A stretch of 64,000 nt of DNA, taken from positions 62,001 through 126,000 of the forward strand of contig CAXBKQ010000001.1 in assembly GCA_963976435.1 (NCBI GenBank). Direction: 5' to 3'. The notes beneath the pieces were generated by a model. It was not told the origin of the DNA, did no database searches, and saw only the letters and a list, made by a program, of their open reading frames with translations. This stretch comes from CAKZNE01 sp963976435. GTDB taxonomy: Bacteria > Bacteroidota > Bacteroidia > Flavobacteriales > Schleiferiaceae. A program made the translations under genes and the position numbers. Of this stretch, positions 50,780 to 58,880 are shown piece after piece (position 1 is the stretch's first letter; the number at the start of each line of letters is the position of its first letter).

Positions 50780-52105
50780 TTGTTTGCCATAGTTGATGTT
50801 GAAACCACTGGAGGTTATGCCTCTGGATATAATATGACAGAAATAGCCATAGTTATTTCCGACGGTGAAAATATTCTGGATGAATACAGCACTCTTCTCA
50901 ATCCACAACAGGTCATTCCTTTAAACATCCAAACCCTTACGGGTATAAGCAATGAAATGGTGGAGGATGCTCCTTTATTCGCTGAAAAGGCCGATGAAAT
51001 TCGAGAGTTTTTAGGGGATCATATTTTTGTAGCTCACAATGTTAACTTCGATTATTCCTTTGTTAAACAGGCATTTGCAGAGCTAGGGCAAGACTATAAC
51101 CCAAAAAGGATGTGCAGCGTTCGATATAGCCGAAAATTGAAACCTGGATTAAAATCTTATTCCTTAAAAAACCTTTGTAAGCACTTTGGAATAAAAAATG
51201 AAGCCGCGCACAGAGCTTGGGGCGATGCTAGGGCAACTGCAGAAATTATTAAACTATTATACCCTAATGATGAAAATAAGGTTTGGGAGCATCTTGTAAA
51301 GAAAAATTCTGGAGAATTTAATTTACCAGTGAATCTACCAAGCGCTGAATATCACGAGCTGCCTGAAGCACCGGGTGTTTATTATTTTAGAGATGAAAGT
51401 GGTAAGCCTATCTATATAGGGAAGGCTAAAAACTTAAAGAAAAGAGTTTCTACACATTTTATCTCTAAGAAAGAAACCAAGAGAAGCCAAGCCTTTAAAA
51501 GGGAAATTTATCATTTGGATTTTGAACTCACCGGAAGTGAACTATTGGCAATTTTGCTGGAAGACCATGAGATAAGACATTATTGGCCGAAATATAATAG
51601 CGCGCAAAAGAATCCGAAAAAAAGATTTGCCGTTTTTGCATTTAAAGGGCGAAAGGGATTATGGACATTGGGAGCCAATAGAATAAGTAATCAAAATGGT
51701 TTCCTTCAAGAGTTTTACACCTACAATGATGCCTTAAGCTGGATTCAACACAAAATGATGGAATTTGAGCTCATTCCTGCTCAATGTGGCTTTCCACATA
51801 GCTTCTATTTAGAAATTTCTGAAGATCAACATCAAAATAATTTTGAAAAAATGTTGCAGGAATTAAAGAATGAAAACCAATTGAACCTCATTGTGAAAAC
51901 AAAAGGTAGGGATAATGATGAGGAAGGTTTTGCATTTGTAGAAAATGGAAGGTTTGCAGGAATAGGATTTGTACCTAAAGACCATGAAATAAGGCATATA
52001 GATGAAGTCCTAAACTATGTTCGAAGTTTAAAAAGTAGTATCACCACTAAGAGTGTTATCCATAAAATTCTAAAAGAAGGAAAATTCCAAACCCTTCATT
52101 TGTAA
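50780..52105 (+). CDS. DEDDh exonuclease fused to a GIY-YIG nuclease domain
   Basis: 441 aa. Residues 1-170 are a DnaQ-type 3'-5' exonuclease: Exo I IVDVETTGG, Exo II HNVNFDYSF, Exo III HRAWGDARAT. Residues about 195-275 are a UvrC-N/GIY-YIG domain: LPEAPGVYYFRDESGKPIYI (GVY...YIG pattern) and GKAKNLKKRVSTHF. The remaining 165 residues have no recognised domain. The same fusion is known in Cho/UvrC-like proteins, for example in mycobacteria, and is thought to act in excision repair. The start is TTG at 50780; no ATG lies before the Exo I strand. Confidence 0.88.
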   Translation: MFAIVDVETTGGYASGYNMTEIAIVISDGENILDEYSTLLNPQQVIPLNIQTLTGISNEMVEDAPLFAEKADEIREFLGDHIFVAHNVNFDYSFVKQAFAELGQDYNPKRMCSVRYSRKLKPGLKSYSLKNLCKHFGIKNEAAHRAWGDARATAEIIKLLYPNDENKVWEHLVKKNSGEFNLPVNLPSAEYHELPEAPGVYYFRDESGKPIYIGKAKNLKKRVSTHFISKKETKRSQAFKREIYHLDFELTGSELLAILLEDHEIRHYWPKYNSAQKNPKKRFAVFAFKGRKGLWTLGANRISNQNGFLQEFYTYNDALSWIQHKMMEFELIPAQCGFPHSFYLEISEDQHQNNFEKMLQELKNENQLNLIVKTKGRDNDEEGFAFVENGRFAGIGFVPKDHEIRHIDEVLNYVRSLKSSITTKSVIHKILKEGKFQTLHL

Positions 52106-52213
52106 GCAGTGCAATTCCAATTATTTGTTTTTTATTGAAAAATATACCTCCATCTATCACCCAATTTAATCCAATGATAATTGCTTTGAATTTTACTCTT
52201 AATTTTGTCAGCT

Positions 52214-53818
52214 ATGGATGATATTCATTGTATTCCTTTTAAAGAGACAGGCTATTTCTCTAAACTTATTTGCGATTATTTGGAGCAAGACCCAAAGCTT
52301 CGAAATTTTTATTCAAACTTTTCTGATTTAGAGTCTTTTAAGGTTCAGTTGGACTTAAAAAAAGCATTTCCTCAACAAAACAGGGAAATTCTAAAAAGTG
52401 CTTTATTAAAGCAGTATCAGAATCTTAATAATACAGAAAAGCCAAAAACAAAGGTTTTGGAAAACATCCATTCTCTGTCGGATAATAAAACCTTTAGCAT
52501 TTGTACTGGCCACCAATTGTGTTTGTTTACTGGTCCTCTTTATTTTATTTACAAAATAGTTTCAACTATAAACCTTTGCGAAAAACTTAAAAGTCAATAT
52601 CCAGATTTCAATTTTGTACCTGTTTATTGGATGGCTTCAGAAGATCATGACTTTGAAGAGATCAATCATTTTCATTTTAAAGGAGAAAAAATTTCTTGGG
52701 ATATAGAAGCTGAAGGACCTGTAGGAAGATTAGAAACTTCAAGCTTAGAGTCAGTTTTAAAGGGCTTTAGATCCAAACTTGGTCCAGGAAAAAATGCGGA
52801 TAAAATTTATGAGATTCTCTGTAAGGCCTATTTAGAAAACAAAAATTTAGCTGATGCAAGTCGTTATTTGGTGCATGAACTATTTGGAGAAAAAGGATTA
52901 ATAATCCTTGATGCTGATGATGCTCAATTGAAAGAAGTGGCCTTGCCCTATTTTCAAAATGATTTGTTTAATCATGAACCAAACGCGAGGGTAGAAGAGG
53001 CTTCTCAAAAATTAGCTGAATCCTATTTTAATCAAATACATCCTAGGGAGATTAATTTATTTTATATAGAGAATGGGCTTAGAGAGAGGATTGAAAGAGA
53101 TGGTGAAATATGGACAGTTCTTAATACCGATATTAAATGGACTAAAAACGAACTGGAAAGGGAATTAAATGTCCATCCGGAAAAGTTTAGTCCAAATGTA
53201 GTTTTAAGACCATTTTACCAGGAGCTCATACTTCCAAATTTAGCTTATATCGGGGGGGGTGGTGAACTAGCGTATTGGTTTCAGTTGAAAGATATGTTCG
53301 ATAATTTTGAAATTCCTTTTCCAATTTTACTATTGCGAAATTCGGTTTTGGGAATTTCTGAAAAGCAATTCTCGAAAATGGAAAAAATGGGATTGGATAT
53401 TAATTTAATTTTCAAACCTCTTCACGAAATACAAAATTCTTTTGCCCAAGAATCTGCACCTATAGATCCTGGAATGAAAGAATACCGAGATAAGATTGAA
53501 AGAATTTTTAAAGAATTGGAGGATATTGCCTTATTAACCGATAAAAGTATGCTGGGAGCGGTAAATGCTCAAAAGCATAAACAGCTTAAAGGCATGGATA
53601 ATTTGAAAAAGAAACTTTTAAGAGCTGAAAAACGGAAGAATAGCGATTTAATGGAGAGAATAGAATTACTTCATCATGAACTTTTCCCCAAGGGTGGTTT
53701 GCAGGAAAGGAATCATAATTTTATTGAATATTATTTGGAATATGGAGAAGGGTGGTTTAAAAATCTTTATCGTCAGTTAGATCCTTTAAAATTGGAATTT
53801 ATTACGGCAAAATGGTAA
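52214..53818 (+). CDS. bshC: bacillithiol biosynthesis cysteine-adding enzyme
   Basis: 534 aa from the ATG at 52214 (MDDIHCIPFKETGYFS); a TTG nine bases earlier is also open. BshC motifs are clear: CTGHQLCLFTGPLYFIYKIV, FVPVYWMASEDHDFEEINH, ARYL-like region, and ELAYWFQLKDMF, followed by a C-terminal coiled coil. BshC adds cysteine to glucosaminyl-malate in the last step of bacillithiol synthesis. bshA and bshB are not in the window. The gene is single, convergent with a SIMPL-domain gene. Confidence 0.95.
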   Translation: MDDIHCIPFKETGYFSKLICDYLEQDPKLRNFYSNFSDLESFKVQLDLKKAFPQQNREILKSALLKQYQNLNNTEKPKTKVLENIHSLSDNKTFSICTGHQLCLFTGPLYFIYKIVSTINLCEKLKSQYPDFNFVPVYWMASEDHDFEEINHFHFKGEKISWDIEAEGPVGRLETSSLESVLKGFRSKLGPGKNADKIYEILCKAYLENKNLADASRYLVHELFGEKGLIILDADDAQLKEVALPYFQNDLFNHEPNARVEEASQKLAESYFNQIHPREINLFYIENGLRERIERDGEIWTVLNTDIKWTKNELERELNVHPEKFSPNVVLRPFYQELILPNLAYIGGGGELAYWFQLKDMFDNFEIPFPILLLRNSVLGISEKQFSKMEKMGLDINLIFKPLHEIQNSFAQESAPIDPGMKEYRDKIERIFKELEDIALLTDKSMLGAVNAQKHKQLKGMDNLKKKLLRAEKRKNSDLMERIELLHHELFPKGGLQERNHNFIEYYLEYGEGWFKNLYRQLDPLKLEFITAKW

Positions 53819-53822
53819 GAAA

Positions 53823-53854
53823 GGAAAAGTGCCCCTGAACCTAGACACTTTTCC
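53823..53854. terminator. hairpin between convergent bshC and SIMPL genes
   Basis: GGAAAAGTG and CACTTTTCC form a 9-bp stem around a 14-base loop, 4 bp after the bshC stop. No T run follows on either strand, so termination is possible but not certain. Confidence 0.4.
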
Positions 53855-53901
53855 AACCTAGCAACAACAAGCCGTATTGCGTTTTTGAATAGAGAAATCA
53901 A

Positions 53902-54603
53902 CTATAGGATTTGAAACTTGATCTCAACCTTTGCTTCTAGGCTTATTTTTTTAAAACTAAATCCCATTTCATCATCCAAACCTGTTTGAGATCCATTGCC
54001 CATCATTTTAATATTTGCAAAATTGGCTGAGCTTATGTGATTATAAAGCCGTCCATAGTTATTGCTTTCAGAAATGTAAATTGGTTTACCGGCCTTTTCC
54101 TCTATGGCCTCCAAGAGGTAAGTGGCCTTTTCCTTAGCGGCTTTGATGGCCTTTATTCTTAATTGTTTCCTTAGCTCTTGCATTTCGCTATGGTCCAACC
54201 GAGATATATAAGCCCTATGTACTTTTAGCTGATCTAGTTTTTTGAAAAGTTTAGCCATTTGAACGGCATCTTCCAGAACTAGAGTGTAGCTGGCTTGTTT
54301 CAATACACCTTTTTTTATCCAACCAATTCTCACATAATCTGCATTGGTATTGGAGATTGACAAGTTTTTAAGCTCAATTTCCAAATCCAAAATGGCCTTT
54401 TTCATTTCCCTTTCTTGAATATCAATAGGCCTATTGTTTTTAAGGTCATCCATCAAATCTATATTCACATAAATTCGATTGGGAATGATTTCCATTTTGG
54501 CTACTCCTTCTACTTCAATAATCGAAAGAGGTTGCTCAGCCTTAGTTTGAGCATAACTAAATTGGCCGAATATTAAGAAAGCGATAAAAATGAAATTTTT
54601 CAT
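53902..54603 (-). CDS. SIMPL-domain (DUF541) periplasmic protein
   Basis: 233 aa, signal peptide ending FGQFSYAQ. The SIMPL domain covers most of the mature protein: IIEVEGVAKMEIIPNRIYVN at its start and ELRKQLRIKAIKAAKEKATYL with ...IYISESNNYGRL later. DUF541 proteins such as E. coli YggE limit oxidative stress by an unknown mechanism, and the group includes channel-forming members. It lies 12 bp after a VWA-domain gene on the same strand; the pair forms a secreted-protein unit. Confidence 0.85.
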   Translation of the reverse strand: MKNFIFIAFLIFGQFSYAQTKAEQPLSIIEVEGVAKMEIIPNRIYVNIDLMDDLKNNRPIDIQEREMKKAILDLEIELKNLSISNTNADYVRIGWIKKGVLKQASYTLVLEDAVQMAKLFKKLDQLKVHRAYISRLDHSEMQELRKQLRIKAIKAAKEKATYLLEAIEEKAGKPIYISESNNYGRLYNHISSANFANIKMMGNGSQTGLDDEMGFSFKKISLEAKVEIKFQIL

Positions 54604-54615
54604 GAAGTGTATTTA

Positions 54616-55785
54616 TTAGGATTGAGAAAAACTAAAGTTTAATTTTCCTGCCTGTTCACGTACTGTGCTGATCAAAGCATCTCCTAATTGATCCTTTTTG
54701 GCATCCTCCTTCTTTTTGGCATCTAAAAATTTTTGTCTTTCCACCGCCAGACTAGCAATTTTTGTTTTTATCCTATTTCTTTTATTTTCTTGATGGGCTA
54801 TATATTTTTTCTTTTCAGCCAGGCTCATATTCTGCATTTTTTCGGGTAGTGTAGATTCTTCCACTTCCTCAAGCTTAAAATCTTTATCTTTTTTAGCATC
54901 TACTAAATCCCAATTTTTGTTTTTATAAACGGATGAGCTTTTACTAACACTTCTCGACACCTTGTTCTCCAAGCCATAGCTCTCAGCATTTTCATCTTGG
55001 GAGTACATACTTTTATATTTGCTTGATCCATTATTCCCATAGTAGATATAAGTAGTATTTAAACTATCATTCAAGGCGCTAATGTCTTTGTCGAAGGGAC
55101 TAGGTATATATTCTGTTTTTGAATTTTGATTTATGGAAAGGTATTTTCCGCCGGTAAGATCGGCTCCATTTTTCCAATTTTCGCGAATGCCAGTATTAAA
55201 ATCACCACAGTGTATGGTATTTACGATGATTCCCTTTTCCTTGGCAATTCCGCAAACAAATTTATAATCTACACTTCCTTGGTTGAAGTTTTCATTTCCA
55301 GCGATAAAAATCACCTTATAATCTTCAGGGTTTTCATCCCAATCCAATTGGTTTAAAGAAGTTTGAATGGCCTGTCCACAAAACTCAGAGCCACCATTGG
55401 TATTCAAGGCAAATAGGCTTGCGGAAATTTCATCAAGATCAGTTGTTAGGGCTTGGGCCATTTGGATATATCCCTCGCGAGCTGCTAATCCATCATTTCC
55501 ATATTGGTATAGAGCTATTTGCAAATTAGGACTTACACCATCACATTTGGCTTTAGCCAGCTCGTTTACCACATTCCAAAGTTGTGCCTTTGCCTGATCT
55601 ATCAATCCATCCATACTATTGCTGGTATCCAAAATCAAAGCCATCTTAATATTCTTGGGGCTTGGTGGACTATCATCTGGACTGGTTTGGGCATTTACTT
55701 GGTTTTGACAAGCAAATTGAAAGAAAATTAAACAGCTAGATAAACCTATTCTTGCCATTTTTCGAAGGGATTTGTTCTTGATCAT
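54616..55785 (-). CDS. VWA-domain protein, probably exported
   Basis: 389 aa. The N-terminus is a signal with possible lipobox FQFAC (Cys26), though the -3 residue is unusual. A von Willebrand factor A domain spans about 45-225 with the MIDAS motif DTSNS in ALILDTSNSMDG and later Thr/Asp positions (FIAGNENFNQG, VNTIHCGDFNTG). The last 100 residues are Lys-rich coiled coil (KKKYIAHQENKRNRIKTKIA). VWA domains bind proteins through Mg2+. The partner is unknown; the following SIMPL gene and divergent sensor kinase at 55990 are candidates for a common pathway. Confidence 0.82.
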   Translation of the reverse strand: MIKNKSLRKMARIGLSSCLIFFQFACQNQVNAQTSPDDSPPSPKNIKMALILDTSNSMDGLIDQAKAQLWNVVNELAKAKCDGVSPNLQIALYQYGNDGLAAREGYIQMAQALTTDLDEISASLFALNTNGGSEFCGQAIQTSLNQLDWDENPEDYKVIFIAGNENFNQGSVDYKFVCGIAKEKGIIVNTIHCGDFNTGIRENWKNGADLTGGKYLSINQNSKTEYIPSPFDKDISALNDSLNTTYIYYGNNGSSKYKSMYSQDENAESYGLENKVSRSVSKSSSVYKNKNWDLVDAKKDKDFKLEEVEESTLPEKMQNMSLAEKKKYIAHQENKRNRIKTKIASLAVERQKFLDAKKKEDAKKDQLGDALISTVREQAGKLNFSFSQS

Positions 55786-55846
55786 AATTGTTGTTTTTAG
55801 GAATTCCCTACGAAAGTATTGGCAATCAATAGCTTGAAAAAGCGCA

Positions 55847-55896
55847 ACTTGGTGTTATAGCCAATTCACTTGGTGAAGTGATCTTTTATTAAGGTG
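55847..55896. promoter_or_regulatory. three GGTG-centred repeats at 21-bp period
   Basis: ACTTGGTG at 55847 and 55868 are identical 8-mers spaced 21 bp; a third, partial copy (AAGGTG, GGTG at 55893) continues the same period, with GGTG at 55851, 55872 and 55893. The middle unit is also palindromic (TTCAC-TTG-GTGAA, 55865-55877). The site lies between the divergent VWA gene and the LytS-type kinase gene. LytTR regulators bind direct repeats of this period. Confidence 0.5.
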
Positions 55897-55989
55897 AAGC
55901 CTTATATATTATTTAAATTTTCACCCTTATTAGCCCTTTATTGGGAATAGGTGTTTTTTCGAAACATTGATTATAACTAGTTTAGCCTT

Positions 55990-58029
55990 GTGAAATTGAT
56001 TTCCAAAATATTTCTAATCCTTCTAATTGGACTAAGCTCTTTTCATGCTTCTAAGGCCTCAATTGCCAATAGGCCTGCTATTCACTATGGTGGAGAGCAA
56101 AGCCCAGAGCTTTTGATAAAACAGGCTCAATCCATTTATAAAAAACAGCCATTAAAAGCTATAGATATATTAACCAATGCCCTTGTATTAGCAATAAAGG
56201 CAGATGATTTAGGATCACAAATCAAAGCTTATAAATTGCTTGGGGAAATCAATTTTAATATTGAGCAATATTCACTTTCCAGTGTGAATTTTAAAAAAGC
56301 CTTGGACCTTATTGGAAGGGGAAGAGGTTTAAATAGTTTTGATTCAAAAGGATTTTCAGGAATCCAAAAGGATTTATACAAGCTCTATGGCCATAGCCTA
56401 GAAAAGGAAAGTCGATTTAAGGAGGCCCTAGAATACTACCAACTGTTTTTGGATTCACAGCCACTAAGCCCAAAAAAAGAGGATAGAAAATTCTCCAGTT
56501 CAAAAGTTTCTAAGATCAAAAACCCTGGATCTTCATTAAGTGAGCTCGAAGAGGTAAAGTTAGCCATGGCCGACATTTATGCGCAAATGAAAAGTGGGGA
56601 TCAATCTGGAAATTCTAATAATGGATCAGATTTTCAGTCCGAAATCATGGACACTACATTTTCTTTAAATCCTAGTCTCAGTAATAGTTCATCCTTTAAT
56701 TATAGGGCTAGTAAAATTTTATGGAAGCAAGGAGATAGCGCTGCTCTTGGCTATTTGGGAAGTTCTGCGGAGCAGGCTAAATCTGAAGGCAGACCGGATA
56801 TTGAGTCTCAGGCATTAAATGATATTGCGGATTTCCATGAAAAAAATAAGGACTTTTTAGAAGCTAAGAGCTATAGAAATAAGAACATTAGAATTCTGGA
56901 AAAGGAAATGGACAGCACAGCTTTAGCGGCAAATTATCTAAAGCTTGGAATTAATGAATCCCAACTTGGAATGCAGGATTCTGCTAAAAAATCTATAGAA
57001 AAAGCCAAGGAGCTAGGAAGGGAAATAGGAGATTTAAAAATTCAGCAAAATAGTCTTAAGGAATTAGCAAAATTGGCGGAAGAAAAGGGAAATAGTGAGG
57101 AAGCCCTTGAATTGTTTAAGCAATATGTTCTTTATCAGGATAGTGCGGTATCCCTAAAAGAGAAGGAGTTGGATCAAAAATTAATTATTAGTGAGGAATA
57201 TGCCAAAAAGCAACAACAAATAGATTTATTAGAAAAAAACGAGGAAATAAATGCCAAAACCATTGAACTACTTCAAGAGAGCTCTAAAAACCAAAGAATT
57301 TTGATTTACAGTTTATTGGCCGGTCTGTTATTAATTTTTGCAAGCTCCTATTTGGTATATAAAAACATGAGACAAAGAAGATTAGCAAATCAGCTTATAG
57401 CCTTAAGATCCTTGAGAGCACAGATGAACCCTCACTTTATTTTTAATGCTCTAAATTCTGTAAATCTATATATCGCTCAAAAAGATGAGAGAACAGCGAA
57501 TAAATACCTCACAGATTTCAGCAGATTGATGCGACTAGTATTAGAACAATCTCAAAAGGATTTTATTCCTCTGCAGCAAGAATTAGAAATGATCAAACTT
57601 TATATCAATTTAGAACATGATCGTTTTAAGGATAAATTTGAATATGAGCTTAATATTGACGGTGAATTGGATGAGGACTCTCTACAAATTCCTCCTATGC
57701 TTATCCAACCTTATATTGAAAATGCAATTTGGCATGGATTGAGGTATAAAGAAGACAAGGGTTTATTGAAAATTCAATATAAACTGGAAGGTGAAAATAT
57801 TTTAGTGAGGATTGAAGACAATGGCATTGGGCGCAAAAAATCAAGGGAAATAAAAACCAAGAACCAGAGAAAAACTCAATCTACAGGAATGTATAATATC
57901 GAAAGCAGATTGCGAATTATTAATTCTATGTTTAATACCAATATAAGCCTAGTTGTAAGTGATCTAAATTCTGATCATGGCACAAGGGTAGAAGTGGTCA
58001 TTCCAATTCAGAATAGTACAAACAAATGA
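55990..58029 (+). CDS. TPR-containing LytS-type sensor histidine kinase
   Basis: 679 aa. Signal peptide to about residue 24, a periplasmic TPR-like region at about 35-385 with a Ser/Asn-rich interruption at 160-240, coiled coil, one membrane helix at 437-457, and a His_kinase domain with His482 in QMNPHFIFNALN. The ATP region has PPMLIQPYIENAIWHGLRY and TGMYNIESRLRIIN. The TPR repeats probably bind a peptide or protein in the periplasm. The start is GTG at 55990. Its stop overlaps the following regulator gene by four bases. Confidence 0.93.
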   Translation: MKLISKIFLILLIGLSSFHASKASIANRPAIHYGGEQSPELLIKQAQSIYKKQPLKAIDILTNALVLAIKADDLGSQIKAYKLLGEINFNIEQYSLSSVNFKKALDLIGRGRGLNSFDSKGFSGIQKDLYKLYGHSLEKESRFKEALEYYQLFLDSQPLSPKKEDRKFSSSKVSKIKNPGSSLSELEEVKLAMADIYAQMKSGDQSGNSNNGSDFQSEIMDTTFSLNPSLSNSSSFNYRASKILWKQGDSAALGYLGSSAEQAKSEGRPDIESQALNDIADFHEKNKDFLEAKSYRNKNIRILEKEMDSTALAANYLKLGINESQLGMQDSAKKSIEKAKELGREIGDLKIQQNSLKELAKLAEEKGNSEEALELFKQYVLYQDSAVSLKEKELDQKLIISEEYAKKQQQIDLLEKNEEINAKTIELLQESSKNQRILIYSLLAGLLLIFASSYLVYKNMRQRRLANQLIALRSLRAQMNPHFIFNALNSVNLYIAQKDERTANKYLTDFSRLMRLVLEQSQKDFIPLQQELEMIKLYINLEHDRFKDKFEYELNIDGELDEDSLQIPPMLIQPYIENAIWHGLRYKEDKGLLKIQYKLEGENILVRIEDNGIGRKKSREIKTKNQRKTQSTGMYNIESRLRIINSMFNTNISLVVSDLNSDHGTRVEVVIPIQNSTNK

Positions 58030-58781
58030 TGATTAAGGCTTTAATAGTAGAAGATGAGCAGTCTAGCAGAGAAATTCTAAAAGGATATTTGGAAAGATAT
58101 TGTCCGGAAATTACTCTTGTAGCTATGGCCGATTCTGTAAAGCCGGCCCTAGAATTAATTCGTTTGCATAAACCCAATTTAGTATTTCTGGATATTGAAA
58201 TGCCTTTCGGAAATGGTTTTGATCTATTAGATCAGGTGCAAGAGATAAATTTTGAAATAATATTTACCACGGCTTTTAGCAATTATGCCCTACAAGCCAT
58301 TCAGGTTAGCGCATCTCACTATTTGTTGAAACCCATAAATATCGATGAGCTTATTCTGGCAGTAAAACAGGTAAGGGAGAATTTGGAAAGGGAAAATCAA
58401 TATATCAACACCAAAATTTTGGTGGAAAATGTAAAATTGGAAAACCAGCAATTACATAAAATTGTATTGCCAAGCATGGAGGGTTTTGAAGTGGTAAGCA
58501 TCCAGGATATTATCCATTGCAAGGCTGATGATAATTTCACCTGCTTCTATTTTAAAGATGGTTCCAAGCAACTCATTTGTCGCAATCTTAAATACTACCA
58601 GGAACTACTTCAGGATTTTGAGTTTATCCGTATTCATAAATCCCATTTGATAAATAAAAACTATGTAAGTAAATATCGAAAGGGAAAGGGTGGAACAGTG
58701 GTATTGTCTAATGGCAGTGAAATTGAAGTTAGTGCCAGTCGTAAAAAGGAATTTTTACAAGCCTTTTCTGGATTAAAATAA
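58026..58781 (+). CDS. LytTR-family response regulator
   Basis: 251 aa. Receiver with E9/D10, phospho-acceptor Asp56 (LVFLDIEMPFGNG), Thr in FTTAFSNYA and Lys in YLLKPINI; LytTR DNA-binding domain at about 150-251 (KIVLPSMEGFEVVSIQDIIH, FIRIHKSHLINKNYVSKY). The ATGATG start overlaps the kinase stop, so the pair is translationally coupled. The 21-bp-spaced repeats before the kinase gene may be its own binding site, giving autoregulation and control of the divergent VWA/SIMPL pair. Confidence 0.94.
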   Translation: MMIKALIVEDEQSSREILKGYLERYCPEITLVAMADSVKPALELIRLHKPNLVFLDIEMPFGNGFDLLDQVQEINFEIIFTTAFSNYALQAIQVSASHYLLKPINIDELILAVKQVRENLERENQYINTKILVENVKLENQQLHKIVLPSMEGFEVVSIQDIIHCKADDNFTCFYFKDGSKQLICRNLKYYQELLQDFEFIRIHKSHLINKNYVSKYRKGKGGTVVLSNGSEIEVSASRKKEFLQAFSGLK

Positions 58782-58816
58782 TTTCAAAAAGTCATTTTTC
58801 AGCTTTCAGTTATTCT

Positions 58817-58824
58817 TATATTCG
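58817..58824 (+). promoter_or_regulatory. -7-like element TATATTCG of the M49 peptidase gene
   Basis: Seven of eight positions match TAnnTTTG. It lies 56 bp before the ATG in the 99-bp space after the LytTR gene. Confidence 0.35.
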
Positions 58825-58880
58825 AAGCAATTTGACACGAGGGTTTTAGGCCTTCGTTTTTTTAACTAAATCCATATTGA

